Below, in pieces: positions 9,767-19,079 of a stretch of DNA of 64,000 bases (the first letter of the stretch is position 1; each line of letters begins with the position of its first letter). The translations under genes and the position numbers were made by a program. This DNA comes from Lewinellaceae bacterium (GTDB taxonomy: Bacteria > Bacteroidota > Bacteroidia > Chitinophagales > Saprospiraceae). The notes below the pieces were generated by a model. The model made no database searches. It worked only from the letters and a program-made list of their open reading frames with translations, and had not been told where the DNA came from. Where the stretch lies: assembly GCA_016710765.1 (NCBI GenBank), contig JADJUJ010000010.1:124001-188000 (forward strand), written 5' to 3'.

Positions 9767-9992
9767 AACGAACTGGGCTTTGGTCCTAGGCATTGCATTT
9801 TACCAAAATGGTGGCTGGTAAATGATACAAATACCTGTTTGGCATAGGTGGTTAAAAATTAAGGCAGATATTTCGGTAATTGATTTGAAACGGCATACTA
9901 CCTCCAGATCGCCCTTTACCCAAATGTTAACATCCGGACAAGTTCTAAACCGGGTTTTAGCCAAAGACTAACGACAAATGGCTAATGCCGAC

Positions 9993-10307
9993 TTAGGCCT
10001 GTGCTGGAGGCGTATTGAAATTCATCGGTGGCAGCGGCTGGTCTGGCTCATCGATGACACCAAATTGCATCTCGTACTTTTGGAGATTATCCTTCAGGGC
10101 ATACAGCAGTCGCTTGGCGTGCTGGGGTGTTAAAACGATCCGGGCTTTCACTTTTGCCTTGGGTACATTGGGCATCATGCGGATAAAATCCACCACAAAT
10201 TCAGCATTAGAATGTGAAATGATGGCAAGATTGGAGTAAATTCCTTCTGCCACTTCTTCTGCAATCTCAATGTTGATGGCAGGTTGTTGGTTCTTGATCT
10301 CAGACAT
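9993..10307 (-). CDS. DUF3467 family protein
   Basis: 104 residues with the look of the DUF3467 family: an acidic N-terminus, the block EGIYSNLAIISHSNAEFVVDFI, then a basic strand (AKVKARIVLTPQHAKRLLYALKDN) and a proline-rich tail. Members are small cytosolic proteins of unknown function found across Bacteroidota and other phyla. No signal peptide or membrane segment. It has its own textbook promoter at 10358-10388 and no co-directional partner, so it is probably a single-gene transcript. Confidence 0.85.
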   Translation of the reverse strand: MSEIKNQQPAINIEIAEEVAEGIYSNLAIISHSNAEFVVDFIRMMPNVPKAKVKARIVLTPQHAKRLLYALKDNLQKYEMQFGVIDEPDQPLPPMNFNTPPAQA

Positions 10308-10357
10308 ATCAGTTAATTAGTAAGTTACCTTTTCGGGTGCAAAAATAGTTTGCGCTG

Positions 10358-10388
10358 CAAAGGTACGCGCAAAGATGCTAGCATCAAA
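10358..10388 (-). promoter_or_regulatory. Bacteroidota consensus promoter for the DUF3467 gene
   Basis: On the minus strand, TTTG (10388-10385), a 19-base spacer and TACCTTTG (10365-10358) match the TTTG-N19-TAnnTTTG consensus exactly. A second TATTTTTG lies at 10347-10340 without a well-spaced -33 element. Confidence 0.75.
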
Positions 10389-10481
10389 ACCGGAAAAAAT
10401 GGTAAAATCCGGTAATCCCACCCTCGGTCTCCCTTGAAATTCCGAACTTTGCCGTATCCAAAAATTTTAACCACATCATCT

Positions 10482-11705
10482 ATGCGTTCCTGGTTACCCA
10501 TTCCCGCCGACTCCGATTTCTCCTTGTACAATCTTCCGTATGGTATTTTCGATGCCGGAGATCAGCGGCCCAGGGCCGGTATAGCCATTGGCGACCACAT
10601 CATCGACCTGGCTGCGGCAGCAGAGACAGGGCTGTTTGGAAAAAAGCGTTTTTTCAAAAAAATCTTTGAACAACCCGTTCTGAACGACTTCATTGCGCTG
10701 GGTAAACCGGTTACCAACCGCATCCGCAAAAAAGTACTCGACTGGCTGTGCTTGCCACAACGGCCCGATACGGCCGACAATATCCTTACCAGCCGCACAA
10801 AGGCCCGCATGCACATGCCCGTGCGGGTAGGCGATTACACCGATTTTTACAGCAGTATTGAACACGCCACCAATGTGGGCAAAATGTTCCGACCCGACAA
10901 TCCACTACTGCCCAACTGGCGCTGGCTTCCGGTTGGATACCACGGCCGCGCTTCCAGCATAGTCGTCAGTGGCACCCCGGTGCAACGCCCGCATGGCCAG
11001 ATCAAACTGCCCGACGCGGAGGCCCCAATTTTCAGCGCCAGCCGCCGACTCGATTTTGAACTCGAGATGGCTTTTATCATTGGGAAGGAAACACAAATGG
11101 GTGAAACCATTCCCGTGGACAAAGCAGAGGAATATATTTTCGGCATGGTGCTGTTCAACGACTGGAGCGCCCGCGACATTCAGGCCTGGGAATATGTGCC
11201 ACTCGGCCCATTTCTGGGGAAAAATTTTGCCTCATCGGTTTCCCCCTGGATTGTTCCGATCGAAGCCCTTAAAAACGTCCGGACAAAAGGCCCCAGGCAA
11301 AACCCAGCGCCGCTGGATTATCTAAAACAACGGAAAGCTGGCAATTACGACATCGAACTGGAAGTAGCGATACAACCCAAAGGAAAGCAGGAGACCATTG
11401 TTTGTAAGTCCAATTTCCGGTACCTTTATTGGTCAATGGCACAACAGTTGGCACACCATACGGTCAATGGCTGCAATATCCGGGTAGGCGATATTATGGC
11501 CAGTGGCACCATCAGCGGCCCCGAAAAAGGAAGCTTTGGCTCGCTGCTCGAAATTTCCTGGGGAGGAAAAGAGAGCATTGCCATGGCCGATGGCAGCACC
11601 CGAACCTTCCTGCAGGATGGCGATACCGTTGTCATACGTGGAAGTGCCAAAAAGGATGGCATGAAAATTGGATTTGGGGAGGTAAGTGGTGAGATAACAA
11701 ACTGA
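10482..11705 (+). CDS. fahA: Fumarylacetoacetase
   Basis: 407 residues from ATG 10482, chosen because the typical N-terminus (SWLPIPADSDFSLYNLPYGIF) starts right there; an upstream in-frame ATG at 10434 would add 16 unlikely residues. It hydrolyses fumarylacetoacetate to fumarate and acetoacetate, the last step of tyrosine and phenylalanine breakdown. The FAH catalytic core is visible: a metal- and substrate-binding segment (YTDFYSSIEHATNVG), the hallmark GMVLFNDWSARDIQAWEYVP block, and the later region with FLQDGD. The length matches the family. The other tyrosine-degradation genes are not next to it in this window. The frame is intact. Confidence 0.95.
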   Translation: MRSWLPIPADSDFSLYNLPYGIFDAGDQRPRAGIAIGDHIIDLAAAAETGLFGKKRFFKKIFEQPVLNDFIALGKPVTNRIRKKVLDWLCLPQRPDTADNILTSRTKARMHMPVRVGDYTDFYSSIEHATNVGKMFRPDNPLLPNWRWLPVGYHGRASSIVVSGTPVQRPHGQIKLPDAEAPIFSASRRLDFELEMAFIIGKETQMGETIPVDKAEEYIFGMVLFNDWSARDIQAWEYVPLGPFLGKNFASSVSPWIVPIEALKNVRTKGPRQNPAPLDYLKQRKAGNYDIELEVAIQPKGKQETIVCKSNFRYLYWSMAQQLAHHTVNGCNIRVGDIMASGTISGPEKGSFGSLLEISWGGKESIAMADGSTRTFLQDGDTVVIRGSAKKDGMKIGFGEVSGEITN

Positions 11706-11736
11706 CGCTTCGTTTAAAAATAAACCATAAAAGACT

Positions 11737-12869
11737 ATGAATAAATTATTTCTATTGTCGCTTCTGCTGCTTAGCCTTCCGGCTTTTCACAGACGACCTC
11801 GCTGTCTGTTGTCAAATGGGATTTTGAAGGAGATTTGAACAGCCCGGATAATCCCTTGTACCAGTACGTCAACATTACGGGTCTCGATGAAGGCCCACTC
11901 GTATCCATTGATCCTGACAGCTCCGGGTTCGGGTTAGGTAACGGTGGGGGTGCATCACTGCAACGCTTAGGCTGGCAAATCACCAGCAGTTCTCAAAATG
12001 CATTGGATGCAGGCAACTACCTGGAATTTGTACTAACCCCCATCACCGGGTACTCCCTCAACATCAACTCCGTCAGCATGCAATTGAAACGCGATGGAGC
12101 CGGCCCCCAAAAAGTGAGCCTGCGTGGCAAAATAGGCAATGGCGCCTGGAGCGGCGATTTGGGCAACACGGCCTCCATTAATGCGATTAATTTTTTACCC
12201 GCCAATTTCAGTTTCACCGGTTTCAGCAACATCACGCAAACCGTTCGGTTTCGTATCCTGGGTTACGATGCCAATACCACCGACGGCAAACTGTTTATCG
12301 ACAACCTTGGTTTCGGACCTAGCAGTTCCCTTCCGGTAGAACTGGTACGCTTCAATGCGGTCCAGCAGGACCATGGCGCCATGCTAAATTGGTCAACTGC
12401 CTCAGAATCAAACTCCAACTACTTTTCCATTGAGCGCAGCAGCAATGGCACCGGCTTCCGGCCCATTGGGACGGTAACTGCTGCCCGCAACAGCATTGGG
12501 TTCCAGCAATATTCATTTTTTGACGAAAGACCGGCTGCAGGAACAAATTACTACCGCCTGAACATGGTGGACCAGGATGGTTCGTCGGCTTACAGTCCGG
12601 TGCAAGCCATCGATTTGCGGAACCGTCAGGTGGTGCAGTGCTATCCCTATTTTTGTACTGATTGGGTAAACCTGAAATTCGCCACGCCAAGTGAGGAACG
12701 AATTCCCTGGACCATTGTCAGTGCCAAAGGGCGGCAAATGCTGTCGGGTACCCTGCCTGCTGATGCCGAAACGGCCAGTCTGCCGGTGGATCAACTTCCA
12801 CCGGGCACATACCTGATCGTTTTACAGTACAGCGCAGGGCGGCAAACCCTCCGGTTCGGAAAAATATAA
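11737..12869 (+). CDS. Secreted protein with T9SS type A sorting domain, one frameshift
   Basis: A signal peptide starts at ATG 11737 (NKLFLLSLLLLSLPA). After about 20 codons the frame must shift: four T at 11784-11787 would need a fifth for the mature sequence (SQTTSLSVVKWDFEGDLNS) to follow. The mature protein has a beta-sandwich N-part, the segment LPVELVRFNA with a fibronectin-like module seen in many Saprospiraceae T9SS cargoes, and a C-terminal sorting domain ending in PPGTYLIVLQYSAGRQTLRFGK. It would be exported by the Sec and T9SS pathways and anchored at the cell surface. The cargo function is unknown. Confidence 0.7.
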
Positions 12870-13037
12870 ATCGGGATCATCGATGCCAAAGGACAAATTT
12901 GCCTCAACGGCGGCCTGCCGGCAGACTGCGAGGACCATACCATAACGGTTCAGCAGCTTCCCAGCGGCAGCTATTTCCTGCGCCTCATCAACAGCAGTAC
13001 TGTGATGACACGAAAATTTGAAAAATATAAACCCCTG
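12870..13037 (+). pseudogene. Relic of a second T9SS sorting domain
   Basis: Directly after the stop codon at 12867-12869 the same frame continues with sequence that reads like another type A sorting-domain end (IIDAKGQICLNGG, then QQLPSGSYFLRLINSS and MTRKFEKY). It has no start codon of its own. It may be a leftover of a fused or recombined cargo gene, or show that the stop is an error and the gene really ends near 13037. The terminator at 13058 follows closely. Confidence 0.5.
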
Positions 13038-13057
13038 AATTACAATACACTACGAAC

Positions 13058-13090
13058 GCCCCAGGCTGAACAGTTCAGCCTGGGGCATTC
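13058..13090 (+). terminator. Intrinsic terminator
   Basis: The stem GCCCCAGGCTGAA pairs with TTCAGCCTGGGGC around CAG, followed by ATTCTTATT. It closes the T9SS cargo gene. Confidence 0.8.
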
Positions 13091-13189
13091 TTATTGCATT
13101 AAAATAAATGTATCGCATGGGCTGGCCATGGCTTGCCAACAGCGGGTTGATGGGCTTATTTTTGGGAAACCACCAAAACCACCCCACCC

Positions 13190-14457
13190 GTGCAAAAAAC
13201 CTTTTTTCTCCTGTTTTGGGCCTTCCCCCTCGTGCTCCAGGCCCAGTTTTCCCTTAGATCCGGCCTTTTTAATCCGCCCGGCAGCCCCGACAATGGATAC
13301 GAATACATCGAAATCAAAGGCCCGCCTGTGGTGTGGCTAAGCGGACTCTGGCTGCTGGAAATCGATGGCGATGGCACAGCAGCCGGTGACCTGGACCGGG
13401 CCATACCCTTATCAAGCTACACCACCGGCAACAATGGCCTGCTGTTGTTGCGCGATGCCAGTAACCCAATACAGCCCATACCCACGTCATCCACCAATGT
13501 ACAGGTCTACGATTTTAGTCCCGACCTCGAAAACGGCACCGTTACCTTTGCCCTCGTGCAGGGTTTCAGCGGTACGCCAGGCTCCGACCTCGACCCCGAC
13601 AACGATGGCATACTGGATAGTCAGCCCTGGACAGCCGTACTGGATGCCATTGCCCTCAGCGACGGCAATGCAGGCGACCGCCAATATGCCGGAGCCATGG
13701 GTTTCCCCACGCAGGATTTTCCAGAAATCAATGGCCCGATAAATGACAATGCAAAGGGCTGGGCTAAATTCAGCAACGTTTTGTACGCCTTCGATCTCGA
13801 TGCAGGATCGCCTGCTGGTGGCCCCTATCTGGTGAGCAGTGCCTGGGACCAAAGTGGCGCCCTGAATCCCTATCTGGCTGGAACGGCCATACTTACCCCG
13901 GGCAATTCCAGTGCACCCCTTCCCGTCAGCTGGTACCAGTTTGAAGCCAACGTGTTGTCGTCGGGCGTGTTGCTGCATTGGGCCACCGCCACCGAGCGCG
14001 ATGCCGCTCAATTCGACATCGAACGCAGCACAAACGGCTGGACGTACCAAATCATAGGCAATGTTCCGGCTTCCGGTAACAGCAACAGCCTACGGGTATA
14101 CGAATTCCTCGACCCGGATCCGCCGCCAGGAAACCTGTATTACAGGATCCGGCAAACAGATTTTAACCATAATTTTACCACAAGTAGGGTAGTTTCCATT
14201 ATCTTTGCCCACGAAAGCAGCTGGCAAATGTATCCTTTGCCAGCCGTTGAATACCTGACAGTAGCGTGGGATGAACCTTTTCGGATGATTCCAGTTGGTA
14301 CATTGTTGACCTTTCCGGGAAAATGTACCGCAGCGGTGCGCTCGATCCGGATACCAATCTAACGGTTATTTGGCTGGATAAAATACCCCCTGGCACGTAT
14401 GTTTTTTACTGGTGCTCAGAACATCTGACCCAATGCCGCCGGTTTATCAAAATGTAA
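13190..14457 (+). CDS. Secreted T9SS-type protein, one frameshift near the end
   Basis: It starts at GTG 13190 (QKTFFLLFWAFPLVLQAQ gives a signal peptide). The N-terminal half resembles lamin-tail or related surface domains (LRSGLFNPPGSPDNGYEYIEI, WLSGLWLLEIDGDG); the second half has PLPVSWYQFEANV and a module like that of the upstream cargo. The frame ends early at 14362, but a shift near 14318-14324 leads into a sorting-domain tail (LDKIPPGTYVFYWCSEH, then RRFIKM) with stop at 14455-14457. A terminator follows. It is probably a paralogous surface protein of the neighbour at 11737. Function unknown. Confidence 0.65.
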
Positions 14458-14484
14458 GCAGAGCCGATTTTAATCATTATACGC

Positions 14485-14531
14485 TTCTCCCCTTTCGGAG
14501 CGAAACGACGCTCCAAGAGGGGATTTTTTTT
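14485..14531 (+). terminator. Intrinsic terminator
   Basis: TCCCCTTTCGGAGCG pairs with CGCTCCAAGAGGGGA around a short loop and is followed by a T8 run. It separates the T9SS cargo gene from the HAD gene. Confidence 0.85.
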
Positions 14532-14552
14532 GGCCCCTTTGCAAACCCTGGT

Positions 14553-15221
14553 ATGCCCATTCAACATATTCTATTCGACAACGACGGCACCATTGTTGAC
14601 TCCGAAATCATTGCGATCCGAAGCATCCTACGCCATATGCGCGGCTACGGGCTGGTCATGGATGAAAAGGAATACAGCCTGCGTTTTCCAGGCCTCTTGG
14701 AACGCGATATCCTGCACATCATGCGGACCGAATACCAACTGGATATTCCGGATAATTTTCTGGAAGCCACCCGGGCAGAACACATCGATTTGCTTAACCG
14801 AGAACTGCGCGTCATTCCAGGTATGGCCGGCTTGTTCAGGAAAGTCAGGGTTCCCAAAAGCATGGTGTCGAACGGCAGCATAAAGCACGTGGTGAGAAGC
14901 TTGAAAAAAGTGCGCCTGTTGACAGCCCTCGACGGGCACATTTTTTCGGCAGAGCAAGTTGAACGCCCCAAACCTCATCCGGATGTGTATCACTTCGCCC
15001 TCGAAACCCTCCAATTAATGCCATCAGAAGTCCTGGTTGTGGAAGATAGCCCCACCGGTGTTGATGCCGCCAAACGGGCTGGGCTGAAGGTTGTGGGCTT
15101 TCTCGGCGCGGCACATGTTTGCGATGGGCATGCGGAAAAATTATTATCCCTGGGCGCTGATTACATCGCATCCAACGCCAAAGAACTGGGGCAGATTTTT
15201 GACAGCCATGGCGCTTTTTGA
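14553..15221 (+). CDS. HAD-family phosphatase (beta-phosphoglucomutase-like)
   Basis: 222 residues from ATG 14553, the first start downstream of the terminator and the one that puts motif I near the N-terminus. HAD motif I is FDNDGTIVDSE (D9, D11), motif II is VSNGS, motif III is the lysine in RPKPHPD and motif IV is VVEDSPTG. A helical cap (about residues 18-85) follows motif I, as in subfamily I beta-phosphoglucomutase and phosphoglycolate phosphatase relatives. The substrate is a small sugar phosphate by family. Cytosolic. A terminator follows at 15328. The frame is intact. Confidence 0.88.
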   Translation: MPIQHILFDNDGTIVDSEIIAIRSILRHMRGYGLVMDEKEYSLRFPGLLERDILHIMRTEYQLDIPDNFLEATRAEHIDLLNRELRVIPGMAGLFRKVRVPKSMVSNGSIKHVVRSLKKVRLLTALDGHIFSAEQVERPKPHPDVYHFALETLQLMPSEVLVVEDSPTGVDAAKRAGLKVVGFLGAAHVCDGHAEKLLSLGADYIASNAKELGQIFDSHGAF

Positions 15222-15327
15222 TGTTTTTTAAGGATTATTTGACAGACTTATGACGTCCGGACTTACAACTTTTATGCAATTTTGTTGTCTATAAAGATAG
15301 TTTTCATTTGGTTTTTTGGGGTTTATT

Positions 15328-15366
15328 AGTTGCCGGTACGCGTAAGCGTTTCCGGCAACTTTTTTA
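15328..15366 (+). terminator. Intrinsic terminator
   Basis: AGTTGCCGG pairs with CCGGCAACT, with a loop containing TACGCGTAAGCGT, followed by a T7 run. Confidence 0.8.
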
Positions 15367-15401
15367 TTGGCCAGCCATGCTTCCGGGTTGCAGTAAAAGC
15401 A

Positions 15402-15434
15402 CAGGAGCCACCCCGTAGCACGGGATGGCTCCTG
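15402..15434 (-). terminator. Hairpin, probable terminator of the small peptide gene
   Basis: CAGGAGCCATCCCGT pairs with ACGGGGTGGCTCCTG (minus-strand reading, with one or two G-T pairs). It lies about 45 bases downstream of the 22-residue frame's stop. The T-tail (TGCTTTT) is weak. Confidence 0.6.
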
Positions 15435-15478
15435 TTGATAAATGGTTCTTGATTCCGGGGCTAAAGCCTCACCAGTAA

Positions 15479-15547
15479 TCAGGCTTCTTTAAGCATGCTA
15501 CCGCCAAAAGCCAAAAGAACGAGCAAAAGAACAGAGAGAATCAGCAT
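15479..15547 (-). CDS. Candidate 22-residue hydrophobic membrane peptide
   Basis: The frame runs from ATG 15547 to TGA 15479-15481. The product is almost wholly hydrophobic for its first 14 residues (MLILSVLLLVLLAFGG) and ends in SMLKEA, so it could be one short transmembrane helix with a charged tail. It sits alone in a 550-bp gap and is followed by a hairpin. There is no homologue I recognise. Coding potential rests on the clean membrane-like composition, the start and stop, and the hairpin, so chance is possible. Confidence 0.4.
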   Translation of the reverse strand: MLILSVLLLVLLAFGGSMLKEA

Positions 15548-15771
15548 GGATTAAAATTTTTGTGTGAGTAAATTTGGGTGAAGTTTAAGAGATCAGATGA
15601 ATTGCTTCGATGATTGCTCTGTTTATATAATGCCCAAAACCGGGCCAATGTGTACAAAGGAAGTGTTAAATTTTTCCCAAAGTTTTAATTGACCCAACAA
15701 AAATTATGCTAAACGATTGTTAATCAGCATGTTCAATTTTATTCGGTGATTTTATTTTTTCCAAAAAATAA

Positions 15772-17439
15772 TTACAAAATCAAACTGATTCCCATCACCA
15801 AACCACAGCCCAGAGGGTTGTACCAGAGGTAAGCGTCTTTGTCAACATAAAAAAACATGTACAAGACTACGCACTCAGCCACTACTGCGGCCCAAAAAAC
15901 AGCCTTACCGCCAACCCTTTTGAGAAAAAACGCCGTAAAGAAGATGCCCAGTATGGTACCATAGAAAATTGAGCCAATCATGTTGACAGCCTGAATGAGG
16001 TTTTCAAAAAGGTCAGCATAGGTGGCAAATAGCATGATGAACACGCCCCAAAGCAGCGTGGTGATGCGGGAAGCACGGAAATAATGCGTGTCGTCGCGGC
16101 CCGGCGCTATCGATCGCCGGTACAGATCATTGACGGTCGTGGCCGTCAGTGCGCTCAATTCGGAAGCCGTCGTACTCCAGGCCCCACAAAATATCATTGC
16201 CAGCATCAGGCCAATAAGCCCCGTGGGCAAGTGCTGCAATATAAAATTGATAAACACAAAGTCTTTGTCGTTCGACTCGGCTTCCGGCAGCGCAACTTTG
16301 ATCAAATTGGCCGTTTCGGCGCGTAATTTTCTTGTCTCAGCATCCAGCGCTTGCAGTCGTGTGCGCGCATTGGTTTCCTGGACTTCATTGTTGGCCGACA
16401 AGGAAGTTGTCAGGTCCTTGAGCGCTAGCTGTTTGAGATCAAAAATACTGTCGGATTTCATCTCCAGGCCCTGGTAAATCAATTCCTGTTCGGAGCCCTT
16501 TAGTTTGGCAATATTGGCCTGGTTAAAATTGAGGGGCGCTTTGTTGAACTGGTAAAAAACGAATACCATCACACCCACCGATAGTACCAGAAACTGCATG
16601 GGGATTTTCACAAAACCGTTAAAAAGCATCCCGAACCGGCTCTCCCGCAGGGATTTGCCCGACAGGTAACGGCCTACCTGGCTTTGGTCGGTACCAAAAT
16701 AGGACAGAAACAAAAAGGTTGCGCCCAAAATACCCGACCATATATTATAACGATCATCCCAATCGAATTTCCAATCGATCACCTGGGTCTTTCCCGTTAC
16801 GCCAGCAATCTGCCAGGCGTCCGTTAGCCCTATGCCCTCTGGCAGTTGGTTTAATACGAGGAAAAAAGCCAATACCAAGCCGCTCAGCATAATGGTCATC
16901 TGGAGTTCCTGGGTTCGGCTCACTGCAGCACTGCCCCCTGATGTGGTATAAATGACCACAAAAATGGCCATCAGAAAATTGGTAAATCCCAGGTTCCAGC
17001 CAAATACGGCGCACAAAATGATGCTGGGCGCATAGATACTAATGGCCGCAGCCACCCCGCGCTGAATCAAAAATAAGCCAGCGGTCAGTGTTCGCATCCG
17101 CACATCAAAGCGCTGCTCCAGGTATTCGTATGCCGTGGTCACTTTCAGGCGGTAATACACCGGAAGCACAAAAATGACCAAAAAGATCATGGCAATGGGC
17201 ATTCCAAAATAAAACTGCACAAACTGCATCCCATCGTTGAAACCTTGCCCGGGAGTACTTAAAAAAGTAATGGCGCTGGCCTGTGTCGCCATAATGCTCA
17301 ATCCAATAGTCCACCAGGGTAAATCGCGACGGCCAGCCAGAAAATTTTCACTGGAATCAACATTTCTGCTCCGCCACAGCCCATACAAAACCACGAAAGA
17401 GAGTGTGACGATAAGTACTATCCAGTCGAATATATGCAT
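15772..17439 (-). CDS. Sodium:solute symporter (SSS family)
   Basis: 555 residues with about 13 predicted membrane segments. The N-terminus (SENFLAGRRDLPWWTIGLSIMATQASAITFLSTPG) carries the SSS pattern, including the unwound TM1 region that binds sodium and substrate. A long hydrophilic loop (about 305-385, rich in Lys, Glu and Gln) interrupts the later helices; such insertions occur in Bacteroidota members. It would import a solute, perhaps a sugar or organic acid, with Na+ at the inner membrane; the substrate cannot be told. The gene at 17486-18051 lies upstream on the same strand, about 46 bases away. Confidence 0.88.
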   Translation of the reverse strand: MHIFDWIVLIVTLSFVVLYGLWRSRNVDSSENFLAGRRDLPWWTIGLSIMATQASAITFLSTPGQGFNDGMQFVQFYFGMPIAMIFLVIFVLPVYYRLKVTTAYEYLEQRFDVRMRTLTAGLFLIQRGVAAAISIYAPSIILCAVFGWNLGFTNFLMAIFVVIYTTSGGSAAVSRTQELQMTIMLSGLVLAFFLVLNQLPEGIGLTDAWQIAGVTGKTQVIDWKFDWDDRYNIWSGILGATFLFLSYFGTDQSQVGRYLSGKSLRESRFGMLFNGFVKIPMQFLVLSVGVMVFVFYQFNKAPLNFNQANIAKLKGSEQELIYQGLEMKSDSIFDLKQLALKDLTTSLSANNEVQETNARTRLQALDAETRKLRAETANLIKVALPEAESNDKDFVFINFILQHLPTGLIGLMLAMIFCGAWSTTASELSALTATTVNDLYRRSIAPGRDDTHYFRASRITTLLWGVFIMLFATYADLFENLIQAVNMIGSIFYGTILGIFFTAFFLKRVGGKAVFWAAVVAECVVLYMFFYVDKDAYLWYNPLGCGLVMGISLIL

Positions 17440-17485
17440 GCTGTTGGGTCTTTAAATACCGGAAGACTGTTTTCCGGAAACGCTT

Positions 17486-18051
17486 TTAATAGACTGAGGT
17501 GTAGATAATGAACCCCAATATCACAATAAAAATGAACCAGGCCCAAAGACTGATGCTGTTATCCCGCCAAACATTGAACAATTTTTCCATCAGGTTGCGC
17601 CAGTCGAGATCCCGCAAGCCTACACTGGCTACCGGCTCATGGGCCAGAAAGAAATACCGGCGCTGCCCTTTTCGGTCCTGGTCACCATGCTTGGTCAGCA
17701 CCATAAAGTCACCATTGAGGAAACGTAGGTCGAACAACTCACTTCGTCCGCCAATTTCCAAAATCAGGCTGTTGTAGGCCTCCAGTTGCTTCCAGGTTCC
17801 GCGAATAACATTGCCGTCGATCGACAGCATGTATTCGCCCCCTCATTGAAAATATGCAAAATAGCCTCGTGAAAGCCGGCGTCGTCCCGAATCTCTTTCC
17901 ATCGTCGGCCCAACCAAAATTCCCCTTCCCTTAAGTCTTCGCCATAAGCAATAACCTGGGGCAGGATGAAATCCAAATGCTGATCCATGCTCCCCAGATC
18001 TTTGGGAAGATCCGGACTAAAGGCATAGGCAATATCGCGCAGTAAGGACAT
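17486..18051 (-). CDS. Tail-anchored protein of unknown function, one frameshift
   Basis: From ATG 18051 (MSLLRDIAYAFSPDLP) the frame runs to about 17842, where a run of five G on the coding strand breaks it, and continues in another frame (EYMLSIDGNVIRGTWKQLEA) to 17486. Joined, it gives about 188 residues: a soluble alpha/beta part with a strand-rich middle, and one hydrophobic segment at the C-terminus (WAWFIFIVILGFIIYTSV), so it probably sits in the inner membrane with its bulk in the cytosol. I do not recognise the family. It lies just upstream of the symporter gene and may be co-transcribed with it. Confidence 0.55.
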
Positions 18052-18252
18052 AGTGAGTTTGTATGTTGGCTGTAAGATCAGCACCATGGTGCTGCCAGAC
18101 AATAGAAAATTTCAGTTCGTCTAGTAAAAGTCGGCAAAATACCGTATTTCTCCTGTTCACAACACAAATTTGTTGAATATCGCTGCAAATTTGCAGTGTT
18201 CTGTGCTGTTTCACGGCGGCCCATCTGGTTTTTTTTTCGCAGTTTTGCAGGT

Positions 18253-19056
18253 ATGAAATTTGTATCACGCTCCAACCAACAGCGCATAAGCTACTACAGC
18301 AGTGGCAATCTCCATCAGCAGGTTCCACTGGTTTTGCTGCATGGATTTTGCGAAGACAGCAGCGTCTGGGAGCCCTTGTTGCCTATGCTGGAAAAGTGTC
18401 CTCTCTTGCGCATCGATTTACCAGGGTTTGGCAGCTCCGATTTGGCGACACAGCCGGGCATGGACCAATATGCTGCTGCGGTGCTCGAGGTACTGGATGT
18501 GCTTAAATTGTCCAAAGCAGTGGTCGTTGGCCATTCCATGGGCGGATACACTGCACTGGAACTGGCGGCACACCATTCCGGTCGGCTGGCTGGCTGGGGT
18601 CTGGTACATTCCCACCCCCTCGCCGACAACGACGAACGGATTGCGAATCGAAAACGCGGCATTCAAATGCTGGAAGAAGGGAAAAAAGACCTTTATGTGG
18701 CCCAACTTTTCCCTGGCTTGTTTACGCCCGACTTCGCCGCCCGGCATCCGGAGGTTTTGGAAGGCTTAATTCAACATGGCCAACGCCAGTCTGCCAAAGG
18801 TATCGTGGCTGCCCTTGAGGGGATGATTCTGCGAAAGGACCATACCAATACCTTACAAAACAGTGCAGTCCCCGTCTTGCTGTTGCTAGGCGCTTTGGAC
18901 CAATTGGTGCCCCATTCACTGGCCTTGGAAATGCTGTCGGGGCCTGCGGTTGCCGAACTTTCACTTCTGCCTGAAGTTGCCCACATGGGCATGTTTGAAG
19001 ACGCTGCGGCGACTGCTGCCAGCATTTTACGCTTTTACCATTTTTGTACAGGTTAA
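18253..19056 (+). CDS. Alpha/beta hydrolase
   Basis: 267 residues from ATG 18253; an in-frame upstream start would add a non-conserved stretch. Alpha/beta hydrolase fold with the oxyanion region VLLHGF (28-32), nucleophile elbow GHSMGG (S95), acid D216 in LLGALDQLVP and H244 in EVAHMGMFE. No signal peptide, so cytosolic. The specific ester or C-C substrate cannot be told. It starts a tight three-gene set: 23 bases before the PrsW-like gene, which itself overlaps the DUF5682 gene by one base. Confidence 0.88.
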   Translation: MKFVSRSNQQRISYYSSGNLHQQVPLVLLHGFCEDSSVWEPLLPMLEKCPLLRIDLPGFGSSDLATQPGMDQYAAAVLEVLDVLKLSKAVVVGHSMGGYTALELAAHHSGRLAGWGLVHSHPLADNDERIANRKRGIQMLEEGKKDLYVAQLFPGLFTPDFAARHPEVLEGLIQHGQRQSAKGIVAALEGMILRKDHTNTLQNSAVPVLLLLGALDQLVPHSLALEMLSGPAVAELSLLPEVAHMGMFEDAAATAASILRFYHFCTG

Positions 19057-19079
19057 TCCTGTACTTCCTCACGCTGCCC

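Larger units (their letters stand above)
15222..15771. other. Intergenic region of 550 bp with terminators and a small-peptide candidate
   Basis: No long gene. It holds the terminator of the HAD gene (15328-15366), a second hairpin (15402-15434) and a 69-base open frame on the minus strand (15479-15547), each listed separately. The part from 15560 to 15771 is AT-rich and could hold the promoter for the small minus-strand transcript. Confidence 0.6.
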
